The position numbers were made by a program, and so were the translations under genes. The notes beneath the pieces were generated by a model. It searched no databases, was not told the DNA's origin, and worked only from the letters and a program-made list of their open reading frames with translations. This document shows, one piece after another, positions 17,118-26,800 of a stretch of 64,000 bases of DNA (within the stretch, counting starts at the first letter, position 1; every line of letters begins with the position of its first letter). The stretch comes from Coriobacteriaceae bacterium (GTDB lineage: Bacteria > Actinomycetota > Coriobacteriia > Coriobacteriales > Coriobacteriaceae): NCBI GenBank assembly GCA_025757745.1, contig CP107217.1, positions 310,001 through 374,000 on the forward strand, read 5' to 3'.

Positions 17118-18023
17118 ATGATTCAGGACCCCTTTCGTTCGATGATTCGTTCGGAAGGGGTCCTGCGTTATCGCGACCTTCCGTGGCGCCGCACGCGCGA
17201 CCCGTATATCATCTGGCTTTCCGAGGTCATGCTGCAGCAGACGCAGGTGCCGCGCGTGGAGACGCGCATGCCGGCGTGGCTCGATCGCTTTCCTACTGTC
17301 CAAGCGCTTGCTCAGGCCGCCCCTTCCGATGTCTTGGACGCGTGGCAGGGGATGGGCTACAATCGCCGCGCCCTGGCGCTTCACAGGGCTGCACAGTGCG
17401 TTGTGGAGGACTGGGATGGGGAGTTTCCGCGCGAGACGCACGATCTGGTCGCGCTGCCCGGCATTGGCCCGGCGACGGCGCAGGGCATCCGTTCGTTTGC
17501 ATTCGATCTTCCAGGCGTGTATCTGGAGACCAACGTGCGCACGGTCTTTTTGCATCATTTCTTTCCCGATGTGCCGGCCGTTCCCGATCGCGAGCTGGTG
17601 CCGCTGATTCAAGCCGCCTGTCCGGCGGCCCCCGGTGCGGCGGCGGACGAAATTGCGCCCTTTGCCGCGCCTCAAGACGATGCCGACACGCCGCGCGCGT
17701 GGTATTACGCGTTGCTGGATTACGGCGCGTATCTTAAAAAGACGCTGCCCAATCCGTCCAGGCGATCGGCGGGCTATAGTCGTCAGTCCAAGTTTGAGGG
17801 CTCGCGTCGCCAAAAGCGCGCCCACATTGTGCGCATGCTGCTGGCGGCGCGCGATGGGCAGCCGGCAGGTATTACGGTTGATGAAGCTGTTACAGGCGTT
17901 AACGAGATGGAGACGGCAGCCGGCCGAGAGTCGGTCGAGCGCGAACTGGTCGCAAGCATCCTTGCCGATCTGGAGCGCGAGGGCTTTTGCCGCTCCGAGG
18001 GCGATCGTTGGTTGAGCGTGTAG
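17118..18023 (+). CDS. MutY-like HhH-GPD DNA glycosylase without iron-sulfur motif
   Basis: The 301-residue protein aligns by motif with adenine glycosylases: WLSEVMLQQTQV with the catalytic Glu36, WQGMGYNRRA, and the helix-hairpin-helix LPGIGPATA (113-121). Two points are odd. The catalytic Asp of the LDGNV/LDTNV motif is Glu137 here (YLETNVRTV), and the four-Cys iron-sulfur loop is absent: after WYYALLDYGAYLKK the chain goes into a basic stretch with no cysteines. The C-terminal 8-oxoG-recognising domain is also reduced to about 80 residues. It could still remove adenine opposite 8-oxoG, or have another specificity. AAGGAG precedes the ATG. Confidence 0.75.
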   Translation: MIQDPFRSMIRSEGVLRYRDLPWRRTRDPYIIWLSEVMLQQTQVPRVETRMPAWLDRFPTVQALAQAAPSDVLDAWQGMGYNRRALALHRAAQCVVEDWDGEFPRETHDLVALPGIGPATAQGIRSFAFDLPGVYLETNVRTVFLHHFFPDVPAVPDRELVPLIQAACPAAPGAAADEIAPFAAPQDDADTPRAWYYALLDYGAYLKKTLPNPSRRSAGYSRQSKFEGSRRQKRAHIVRMLLAARDGQPAGITVDEAVTGVNEMETAAGRESVERELVASILADLEREGFCRSEGDRWLSV

Positions 18024-18137
18024 CCCGCTCAAATCTGAAGAACAGGATTATAAGGTTTAAATTCTCGGCATGAGGGCATCCTAAAGACAGGGCCGCTCAA
18101 AGCCTATGGGCGGCACGTGTTGAAGGGAAGTACACCT

Positions 18138-18677
18138 ATGGATTTTGAGAACTCTCAGACCAAGAAGAACCTCGAGACTGCTTTTGCCGGTGAGTCCCAG
18201 GCACACACCAAGTATCGCTACTATGCATCCAAGGCCAAAAAGGACGGCTACGTTCAGATCTCGAATATCTTTGCCGAGACGGCGGGCAACGAGTCCGAGC
18301 ATGCCAAGCTGTGGTTTAAGTATCTGCACGACGGCGCCGTTCCGGGCACTCTGGACAACCTGCGCGACGCCGCCGCGGGCGAGAACTACGAGTGGACCAC
18401 GATGTATGACGAGTTTGCCAAGACCGCCGAGGAGGAGGGCTTTGCCGAGATCGCCGAGAAGTTCCGCGGCGTCGCCGCTGTCGAGAAGGCCCACGAAGAG
18501 CGCTATAACAAGCTCGTCGAGCGCATTGAATCGGGTGAGGTGTTTGAGCGCGAGGGCGTAAAGGTGTGGAAGTGCTTGAACTGCGGGCACCTGCATGTTG
18601 GTGCCGAGGCGCCCGAGGTGTGCCCGGTGTGCAACCACCCGAAGGCGTACTTTGAGGAGCAGGTGGTGAACTACTAG
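18138..18677 (+). CDS. rbr: Rubrerythrin
   Basis: The 179-residue protein has an N-terminal ferritin-like diiron domain (AFAGESQAHTKYRYYA, NESEHAKLW, EKAHEERY carrying the Glu/His ligands) and a C-terminal rubredoxin-like domain with CLNCGHLH and CPVCNHPKAYF. It reduces hydrogen peroxide in the cytoplasm of anaerobes. The ATG at 18138 is chosen for GAAGGGA 9 bases upstream. It appears monocistronic. Confidence 0.95.
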   Translation: MDFENSQTKKNLETAFAGESQAHTKYRYYASKAKKDGYVQISNIFAETAGNESEHAKLWFKYLHDGAVPGTLDNLRDAAAGENYEWTTMYDEFAKTAEEEGFAEIAEKFRGVAAVEKAHEERYNKLVERIESGEVFEREGVKVWKCLNCGHLHVGAEAPEVCPVCNHPKAYFEEQVVNY

Positions 18678-18698
18678 CGCGTGGTGCTAGCGTGAGCT

Positions 18699-18784
18699 GG
18701 GCCGGGAGGGCCGGACTACCTTCCCTCCTCGCTCACGGCTTCGCAGGGTCGCGTTGAGGGAAGGTAGTCCGGCCCTCCCGGCCC
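18699..18784. repeat. Palindrome with 29-bp perfect arms
   Basis: 18699-18727 and 18756-18784 are exact inverted copies over 29 bp (outer end GGGCCGGGAGGG, inner end ACCTTCCCTC) with a 28-base loop. It stands 21 bases after the rubrerythrin stop, before a separate terminator. Confidence 0.85.
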
Positions 18785-18833
18785 GCTTCGGGTCGTCGCG
18801 TGCTCGTTACTGAAAAGCTGATTAGAAGTTTGT

Positions 18834-18863
18834 GTGCCGCCCCTTTTGGGGCGGCACTTTTTG
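18834..18863 (+). terminator. Terminator
   Basis: GTGCCGCCCC pairs with GGGGCGGCAC over a 4-base loop, then TTTTTG. It probably ends the rubrerythrin transcript. The rest of the gap to 19115 shows no gene. Confidence 0.85.
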
Positions 18864-19115
18864 TGTGGGGTCCCGGTCTTCACAATTTCCGTCAAGCTTT
18901 TGGTTAGGTTTTGGTCGGTTGGCGTAAGGGCGGAAGGGCAAAAGATCATTCGATAAAAAAGCTCAGAGAAAGTGCTGGTAGGGGAGTTGTTGAGGTTTTC
19001 GACAGCTTTCTGACTATAGAATCTTTGCGGCTATTGCCGCGGATTTCGTTGCCGCGGCCGCGATGGTGCGGGATGCTGGGCGTAAGCGTCGAATGCTCAG
19101 ATTGAGGAGGCCAAC

Positions 19116-19538
19116 ATGGATCTGTTTCTTGAGACCCCGCGGCAACAAGCCGAGCGCATGTTGCGCCAGCAGCAACGGCTTATGGAGATGCAAATGCAAG
19201 GGGCGGCCGTCCAGCCTCCTGTGCAAAACGCCGCGCCCGCGGTATCGTCTGCGGATGAGGTGGACCCAGGAGCCTATTCCGTACAGCAAGATTCATATGC
19301 GCAGGAGCTTGCGTTCGACAAGCGTCGTGCGCGTCGCCGTCGTTGGACCCAGCGCCTGCGTACGCTGGCGATGATCGTGCTGATCCCGTTAGGGCTCGCG
19401 GCAATCTTCTTGGCCTCATATGCCCTCACGTGCATTCTCAACGGCGCCTCGCCCAGCGAGGTGCTTGAGCACTTAGCAGCTCTCGGCCAGCGCCTAAGCG
19501 ATGTCGTAGCAACCATCCGCGCCGGCTGGGAGAGTTAG
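19116..19538 (+). CDS. Small single-pass membrane protein of unknown function
   Basis: The 140-residue protein has a Gln- and Met-rich N-terminal helix (RQQAERMLRQQQRLMEMQMQ), a very basic stretch (KRRARRRR, about 68-75), then one membrane segment (about 84-107) and a short C-terminal helix. GAGGAGG lies 5 bases before the ATG. I do not recognise a family. The basic stretch before the membrane segment puts the N-terminus inside the cell. It precedes rmuC but with a 123-base gap. Confidence 0.6.
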   Translation: MDLFLETPRQQAERMLRQQQRLMEMQMQGAAVQPPVQNAAPAVSSADEVDPGAYSVQQDSYAQELAFDKRRARRRRWTQRLRTLAMIVLIPLGLAAIFLASYALTCILNGASPSEVLEHLAALGQRLSDVVATIRAGWES

Positions 19539-19661
19539 CGTTTTAGTACCTGTGGCCCAAAATCCATTTGTCCGATTGCCGCGTGACGCCCGGTGCGTGT
19601 GGCGGGGTAAGATTGATCGCGGTTTTGATTGATGATCGATTGAGTTTGTTGGGCGGAGTCT

Positions 19662-21017
19662 ATGTCTGCTATTGATATCGTGCTTGTTGTGATTGCTTTG
19701 GTGGCGGTGGGGGTTGCTGTGGCTTGTGCCCTGCAGCTTAAGGGCCTTCGTGCCGAGCTGCAGGAGCGTGGCGATGACGGGGCAGAGATGCTGGCTGCGC
19801 TCGAGCAGGCCAACAACGCGCTCGACACCCTCAACGTCGCGTTGGCAGAAACCCGCCGCACGGCAAATGCCATCGCGCAACAGCAGACGACCGATGCGGC
19901 CGTAGAGCAGCAGCGTTACCTGACCATCGCGCGTGAGCTCTCGCAGGCTGGCGACCGTATGGATGACCTGCGCCGCGAGACGGCCCAACAGCTCGGTGCC
20001 AACCGCGAGGGCATCGAGCACCGCCTGGACAAGGTGCGCGAGACGGTCGATGCCCAGCTGGGCGCCATCCGCAAGGACAACAACGTGCAGCTCGATCAGA
20101 TGCGCGCGACGGTGGACGAGAAACTCTCCCGTACGCTCAACGATCGCCTGTCTGCATCGTTTAAGCAGGTGAGCGACCAGCTCGAGGCTGTGTACAAGGG
20201 TTTGGGCGATATGCAGTCTATCGCCACCGGCGTGGGCGACCTCAAGCGCGTGCTGGGCAATGTAAAAGCGCGCGGCATTTTGGGCGAGGTACAGCTGGGT
20301 GCAATCCTGGCGGACATCCTTACGCCCGACCAGTATCTGGAAAACGTCGCCACCAAGCCCGGCGCCTCGGAGCGCGTTGAGTTTGCCGTCAAGCTGCCGG
20401 TGGACGAGGGCGATCCCGTGCTGCTGCCGATCGACTCCAAATTCCCGGGCGACGCGTACGAGCATCTGCTCGACGCGCAAGAGTCGGGTGATGCCGAAGC
20501 TGTGGCCACCGCGCGCAAGACACTCGACGCTATGGTGAAACGCGAGGCAAAGGACATCTGCGAAAAGTACCTGAGCGTGCCCGCGACCACCAATTTTGGC
20601 ATTATGTTCGTGCCGTTTGAGGGCCTGTACGCCGAGGTCGTCAGCCGCCCCGGGCTTATCGAGACCCTGGGCCGCGACTATTACGTTAACGTTGCCGGCC
20701 CCAGCACCATGGCGGCCATCCTCAACAGCCTGCAGATGAGCTACCAGACGTTTAAGTTGCAAAAACGCACCGATGACGTGCTGCGCGTGCTCTCTGCCGT
20801 CAAGGCCGAGCTGCCGCGCTGTCAGGCGGCGCTGCGCCGCGCCCAGCAGCAGATCGAGACCGCAGGAAAGACGGTCGAGGGCATCATCACCACGCGTACC
20901 AACGTTATGGAGCGCAAGCTCAAGGATATCGACGCGCTGGAAGACGCGCGGGAGGCCGACGAGATCTTGGGACTCACGTCTGCGGAGCTGCTCGCAGACC
21001 AAAAAGACGAGGACTAG
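19662..21017 (+). CDS. rmuC: RmuC-family DNA recombination protein
   Basis: The 451-residue protein has an N-terminal membrane anchor (residues 2-24), a long coiled coil (about 25-170) and the RmuC domain with ARGILGEVQLGAIL, DSKFPGDAYEHLL and AGPSTMAAIL. RmuC proteins limit recombination at inverted repeats and are predicted to contain a nuclease-like fold. This is of interest because the surrounding chromosome is rich in long inverted repeats. Confidence 0.92.
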   Translation: MSAIDIVLVVIALVAVGVAVACALQLKGLRAELQERGDDGAEMLAALEQANNALDTLNVALAETRRTANAIAQQQTTDAAVEQQRYLTIARELSQAGDRMDDLRRETAQQLGANREGIEHRLDKVRETVDAQLGAIRKDNNVQLDQMRATVDEKLSRTLNDRLSASFKQVSDQLEAVYKGLGDMQSIATGVGDLKRVLGNVKARGILGEVQLGAILADILTPDQYLENVATKPGASERVEFAVKLPVDEGDPVLLPIDSKFPGDAYEHLLDAQESGDAEAVATARKTLDAMVKREAKDICEKYLSVPATTNFGIMFVPFEGLYAEVVSRPGLIETLGRDYYVNVAGPSTMAAILNSLQMSYQTFKLQKRTDDVLRVLSAVKAELPRCQAALRRAQQQIETAGKTVEGIITTRTNVMERKLKDIDALEDAREADEILGLTSAELLADQKDED

Positions 21018-21142
21018 CTGCATCTGACGGCGGGGCGCCTGCGCAAGCGCGGGACGCGGGCGCTTTTCGCGTCGCACTTGCCTGAAGTGCGCTTTAGTGT
21101 GCAACAATGGCGTTTCGCCCTATCAGACGCGAAAGGAAGCCC

Positions 21143-22945
21143 ATGTCTCAGAGAAACACCAGTCCGCTCAAACGCTCCACCGTGCGCCGCACGCTGCAGC
21201 GTTTTTGGGACGTCACGCGCACGCAGCCGCTGATCGTCTTTCTCTCGGTGTTCTCGTCGGCGGGCTACATCTTTTTGCTCACGTTTGCCAACACCTACGT
21301 GATGGCCCTCATCGTCGACCGCGTCCAAGCGGGTTCCGTGGCGGGCGATCAAGTATTCGAGGTCTTTGGTCCCTACATTCTGGCGCTCGTGCTCGTTAAC
21401 CTAGTGGGCCAGATCCTCTCCAAGCTGCAGGACTACACCGTCTACAAGCTCGAGATTGCGGGTAACTATCACTTGGCGCGCCTGTGCTTCGACACGCTCT
21501 CCAATCAATCCATGACATTTCACACCAGCCGCTTTGGCGGATCGCTCGTGAGCCAGACGAGTCGTTTTATGAGCGGCTATACGGGGCTGGTAGACGTGAC
21601 GGTGTATTCGCTCATTCCCACTATCACCTCGGTTGTCTGCACGGTGGCGGCGCTCGCTCCGGTGGTGCCGACGTTTACCGTGATCCTGGTGGGCATCATG
21701 GTCGTCTACATCGCGTTTGTCTGGCTTATGTATAAGCGCATCATGCCGCTTTCGGCCGCGACGTCCGCCGCGCAGAACAAGCTGTCGGGTGTGCTGTCCG
21801 ACGCGGTCACGAACATCCTGGCCGTCAAGACCTGTGGGCGCGAGGACTTTGAGCGCGACCTGTTCGATGCCGCCGACCGCGCCGCGCGCGACGCCGAGAC
21901 GGTTTCGATGCACGCCATGATGCAGCGCAACTTTACGACCTCGGGCCTTATCGTCATCACCATGGCCGTGGTGAGCGTGTTCGTCGCGGGAGGCAACGCG
22001 TGGTTTGACATCTCTGCCGGCGCGCTCGTCATGATTTTTACCTATACGTACAACCTCACCATGCGTCTGAACTACGTAAGCTCCATGATGCAGCGCATCA
22101 ACCGCGCGCTCGGTGATGCGGCCGAGATGACGCGCGTGCTGGACGAGCCGCGTCTGGTGGCAGACGACGAGAACGCTCCCGAGCTTAAAGTGACCGAAGG
22201 TGCGATTGATTTTGAGCACCTGAGCTTTGCATACCGTGACGCCGCGGCGGGCGAGAACGTGTTCGACGACCTGACGCTTCACGTGGCGGCGGGCCAGCGC
22301 GTGGGCCTGGTGGGCAAATCGGGCTCGGGCAAGACGACGCTCACCAAGCTGTTGCTGCGCCTGGACGACGTACAGGGCGGCCGCGTGCTCGTGGACGGTC
22401 AGGACGTCTCGCGCTGTACGCAGCAGAGCCTGCGCCGCCAGGTTGCCTACGTGCCGCAGGAGGCGCTGCTGTTCCATCGCACCATTCGCGAGAATATCGC
22501 CTACGGACGCCCCGACGCCACCGACGAGCAGATCCGCGAGGCCGCGCGCCTGGCAAATGCCCTGGAGTTTATCGACCGTCTGCCCAACGGCTTTGACACC
22601 ATGGTGGGCGAACGCGGCGTTAAGCTTTCGGGCGGTCAGCGCCAGCGCGTGGCCATTGCCCGCGCTATCCTGACCGACGCGCCGATCCTGGTGCTCGACG
22701 AGGCGACGTCTGCCTTGGACAGCGAGTCCGAGGCGCTGGTGCAGGAGGCGCTCGAGAACCTGATGCGCGGTCGCACCTCCATTGTGGTGGCACATCGCCT
22801 GTCTACCGTGGCGGCGCTCGATCGCATCGTGGTGCTGGCGGACGGCGAGATTGTCGAGGACGGTACGCATGCGCAGCTTGTCGAGGCGGGCGGCGAGTAC
22901 GCAAGCCTGTGGGGCCGCCAGACCGGCGCATTTTTGGAGGCGTAA
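21143..22945 (+). CDS. ABC exporter, fused membrane and ATPase domains
   Basis: The 600-residue protein has six membrane segments (type IV exporter fold, about 25-310) and a C-terminal ATPase with Walker A GKSGSGKTT, signature LSGGQRQRVAIARA, Walker B ILVLDEATS and the H-loop His in AHRLS. It works as a homodimer or with a partner; no second half-transporter is adjacent, so a homodimer is likely. The ATG at 21143 has GAAAGGA 5 bases upstream and is preferred to one at 21107. The exported compound is unknown. Confidence 0.9.
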   Translation: MSQRNTSPLKRSTVRRTLQRFWDVTRTQPLIVFLSVFSSAGYIFLLTFANTYVMALIVDRVQAGSVAGDQVFEVFGPYILALVLVNLVGQILSKLQDYTVYKLEIAGNYHLARLCFDTLSNQSMTFHTSRFGGSLVSQTSRFMSGYTGLVDVTVYSLIPTITSVVCTVAALAPVVPTFTVILVGIMVVYIAFVWLMYKRIMPLSAATSAAQNKLSGVLSDAVTNILAVKTCGREDFERDLFDAADRAARDAETVSMHAMMQRNFTTSGLIVITMAVVSVFVAGGNAWFDISAGALVMIFTYTYNLTMRLNYVSSMMQRINRALGDAAEMTRVLDEPRLVADDENAPELKVTEGAIDFEHLSFAYRDAAAGENVFDDLTLHVAAGQRVGLVGKSGSGKTTLTKLLLRLDDVQGGRVLVDGQDVSRCTQQSLRRQVAYVPQEALLFHRTIRENIAYGRPDATDEQIREAARLANALEFIDRLPNGFDTMVGERGVKLSGGQRQRVAIARAILTDAPILVLDEATSALDSESEALVQEALENLMRGRTSIVVAHRLSTVAALDRIVVLADGEIVEDGTHAQLVEAGGEYASLWGRQTGAFLEA

Positions 22946-23008
22946 AGACCCCATACGTGGGACAATCGTGCCCATAGGTTTGTTATGCCGCTGAAGCGAG
23001 GAGTCATT

Positions 23009-23674
23009 ATGCCACGCGAGACCAATGCCGCCAAACGCGAGCGCGCCGTTGAGGTGTGCGAGCGCCTCAACCGTCGCTATGGCCCGGTCGAGTGTTTTTT
23101 GGATCACGAGAATCCCTTTAGGCTGCTCATTGCCGTACTGCTCTCGGCGCAGACGACCGACGCGCAGGTCAACAAGGTGACGCCGCGGCTGTTTGCCCAG
23201 TGGCCCACGCCCGAGGCCATGGCGGGGGCGAGCGTGGCCGATGTGGCCGGTACCATTAAGTCACTCGGCTTTTATAAGAGCAAGGCCAAGCACGCCGTGG
23301 AAGCCGCGCAGATGATCGTCACCGATTACGGCGGCGAGGTACCGGCCGACATGAAGGAGCTCGTCAAACTGCCGGGTGTGGGGCGCAAAACGGCGAACAT
23401 CGTGCTCAGCGTGGGGTTTGGCATTGTCGAGGGCATCGCGGTCGATACGCACGTCAACCGCATTGCACACCGCCTGATGCTGAGCCCCAAGACGCATGCC
23501 AAGGAGCCGCTCAAGACCGAGCAAGATCTGCTCAAGATTTTGCCGCACGAGTATTGGGAGTCGGTCAACCACCAGTGGATTACCTTTGGCCGCGAGATCT
23601 GCGATGCCCGCAAGCCTAAGTGCGACGAGTGCCCGCTGGCGGATTTGTGTCCCAGCGTGCGCGTGGCGGGGTAG
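23009..23674 (+). CDS. nth: Endonuclease III
   Basis: The 221-residue protein has LLSAQTTDAQVN, the helix-hairpin-helix LPGVGRKTAN with the catalytic Lys, VDTHVNRIAHRL with the catalytic Asp, and the complete iron-sulfur pattern C-X6-C-X2-C-X5-C in CDARKPKCDECPLADLC. It excises oxidised pyrimidines and cuts AP sites. The contrast with the iron-sulfur-free MutY-like protein at 17118 is notable. The ATG at 23009 has a GCGAGGAG site; it starts 63 bases after the ABC exporter. Confidence 0.95.
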   Translation: MPRETNAAKRERAVEVCERLNRRYGPVECFLDHENPFRLLIAVLLSAQTTDAQVNKVTPRLFAQWPTPEAMAGASVADVAGTIKSLGFYKSKAKHAVEAAQMIVTDYGGEVPADMKELVKLPGVGRKTANIVLSVGFGIVEGIAVDTHVNRIAHRLMLSPKTHAKEPLKTEQDLLKILPHEYWESVNHQWITFGREICDARKPKCDECPLADLCPSVRVAG

Positions 23675-23778
23675 GGCGGAACGCATTTTCGTCTGGCGTT
23701 TTTTGCGGGGCTGGGTTTGCCCTTGAGCCGGAGTCCTCTCCATGCGTTACCATGACAGACAATGTATTTGACGTACGA

Positions 23779-23806
23779 CCCGCCGAGCTTGCCCCGGCGG
23801 GCTTTT
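23779..23806 (+). terminator. Terminator before mfd
   Basis: CCCGCC pairs with GGCGGG and is followed by CTTTTGG. It lies after endonuclease III and 26 bases before the mfd start, so it may attenuate mfd as well. Confidence 0.55.
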
Positions 23807-23831
23807 GGCGTTGCAATGCCGGAGGAACAGC

Positions 23832-26800
23832 ATGCTCATTCACCGTATAGCCGCGCAGCTCTACACTGCCGAGGCCTTGCAGACCGTCGAGGCCGGACTC
23901 GATGCTGGCGAGGACGTGACGCTGGCTGTGTCGCAGTCGGGCCGCACGCTTATGGCGGCCGCCCAGTTTGCGCGCCGTCCGCGCCCGACGGTCTATATCG
24001 TGAGCGGCGAGGATGCGGCCGATCGCGCCGTGCGTGGCCTTGCCGCCTACGTGGGCCTAGCGCACGTGTGCCGTTTTCCCGAGCGCAAGGACTATCCGTG
24101 GCGCGAGCAGGCGCCCGACGACGCCGTGGTAGCCCAGCGCTGCGAGGCGCTCGGGCGCATCGTACGCGGGGACAACTGCATCATGGTCGCCTCGGCCCGC
24201 GCACTGCTGCGTTGCGTGCCGCCGGTCGAGAGCCGCTACTGGGAGTCGACGACCTTTGCGGTGGGCGAGGAGATTCCCTTTGACGAGGTGCCACAGCGTC
24301 TGGTGGGCATGGGCTACACCAATGCCGGCGCCGCCGACGCGCCCGGCCTGTTCCGTGTGCACGGCGACACCGTCGAGGTGTTTCCCGCGCAGGAAAAGGC
24401 GCCCGTGCGCATTGAGTTTTTCGGCGACGAGATCGACCGCATCCGCCGCATGGTGAGTTCAACGGGCCAGACCATCGGCAACGAAGACAGCATCGAGATC
24501 TTCCCGTGCCGCGAGCTGGCGCTTACCGACGAGGCCGTCCACAACATGCACGTGGCGCTCTACCGCGCAAGCCAGGACGACAGCAAGCTGGCGGCGCTGC
24601 TCGAGATGGTGGATGCACGTATCGTCACGCCTGAACTCGACCGCTTTTTGCCGGTGATGTACGGCCAGACCGTAAGCCCGCTGGCGCACGTGAGCGGCAA
24701 GGCGCTCGTGGTTTTGTCCGAGCCGCGCTCGCTGTTCGACGATTGCCTGCGCGCCTACGAGGATATCGAGGCGCGTGCCGGCGAGGCGGGGGTCGACCGC
24801 CTGGACGGCCTGTACGTGCGTGCCCAGCAACTCGACTTTGGCGCTCAACAGCGCCTGAACTACGTGAGCCTCATCCGTGCCGGCGGTGCGGTGACGGCCG
24901 AGCTCAAGATTGAGCAGCCTGCTATCGCAGGCTCGGACAACCGTTTTATGACGCGCATCCAGGAGGTCGTGGGCAAGCGCTATGCCTGCGTGTTTGCCAT
25001 CCCCGACCGCGGTGCGCGCGAGTCGATGGAGCTCACCTTTGGCGACGAGGGCATTACCTTTGAGGAATCGCTGACCGCGGCGCCCGAAAATACCGGCGCT
25101 ATCGGCGACCGCGTGCGCGTGGCAGCGGCGGATTCCGCCGACCGTGCCGCACGCCAGGAGGCCCATGCTTCCATTCGCGAGCGTCGCGCCGACGCGCTCA
25201 ACGCCCGCCCGCTCGAGGCGGGCGCCGCGCAGGCTGCCGCCGGCGCCGCCGTGCCCACCATCTCGCGCGGGCGCGTGACCTTTGTGGACGCTGCCCTGCC
25301 GCAGGGCGTGGTGGTGCCCGACGCCAATTTTGCCGTGTTCTCGATCGCCGACCTCAACGCTCGCATGGATGCCAACCGCGCGCGCAGCCGCCGCAAGGTT
25401 GACATTACACAGATCACCTTCCCGTTTAAGCCGGGCGACTACGTGGTGCACGCTACCCACGGTATCGCGCTCTTTAGCGAGATCGCGCGCCAGGAAGTGG
25501 GCGGCAAGGAACGCGACTACTTTTTGCTGGAATACGCCGATGGCGACAAGCTCTACGTGCCGCTGGAGCAGGTTGACCGCATTACGCGCTACGTTGGTCC
25601 CGACGGCGATAAACCGCGCTTGACCAGGCTCAACACCGCCGACTGGACGCGGGCCACCAACAAGGCGCGCAAGAATGCCAAAAAGCTGGCGTTTGACCTG
25701 GTCGACCTGTATACGCGCCGCTCGTCGATTACCGGTATCGCCTGTCCGCCCGACACGCCCGAGCAGATCGAGATGGAGGAAAGCTTCCCCTACGACGAGA
25801 CGCGCGACCAGCTGGAGGCTATCGCCGACATCAAGGCCGACATGGAGGCACCCAAGCCCATGGACCGCCTACTGTGCGGCGACGTGGGTTTCGGCAAGAC
25901 CGAGGTCGCCCTGCGCGCGGCCTTTAAGTGCGTGGACTCCGGCCGCCAGGTCATGGTGCTCTGCCCCACGACCATTCTGGCCCAACAGCACTACGAGACA
26001 TTCTTTGAGCGCTTTGCCCCGTTTGGCCTGGAGGTCGAGGTGCTCAGCCGCTTCCGCACCTCGGCGCAGCAAAAGCGCGCGCTCAAGGCGTTTGCCGAGG
26101 GCACGATCGATGTGCTCATCGGCACGCACCGCTTGCTTTCTGCCGATGTGAACCCCAAGAACCTGGGCCTGGTGATCATCGACGAGGAGCAGCGCTTTGG
26201 TGTGCAGCACAAGGAGCAGCTCAAAAACCTGCGCGAGCAAATCGACGTGCTCACGCTCTCGGCAACGCCCATCCCGCGTACCATGCAGATGGCCACGAGC
26301 GGCGTGCGCGATATGAGTCTGATCACCACGCCGCCGACCGGGCGTCGTCCCGTGATCGTGCACGTGGGGGAGTACGACCCCGACGTGGTGAGTGCGGCGA
26401 TTCGCCTAGAGGTGGGCCGCGGCGGTCAGGTGTATTACGTGTCCAACCGCGTCAAGACCATCGACGATGCCGTGGCGCGCGTGCACGAGGCCGCGCCCGA
26501 GGCGCGCGTGGGCGTGGCGCACGGCAAGATGAGCCCGCGCGAGGTCGAGGACGTGATGATCGAGTTTGCGACCAAAAAGATCGACGTGCTTATCGCCACG
26601 ACCATCGTGGAGAGCGGTATCGACAACGCGACCGCCAACACGCTGATCATCGAGGACTCGCAGCGCTTGGGCCTGGCGCAGCTCTACCAGCTCAAGGGTC
26701 GTGTGGGTCGCTCTGCCACGCAGGCCTACGCGTACTTTATGTTCCCGGGCGAGCTGCCACTCACCGAGGAGGCGACGGCGCGCCTGACCGCACTTTCCGA

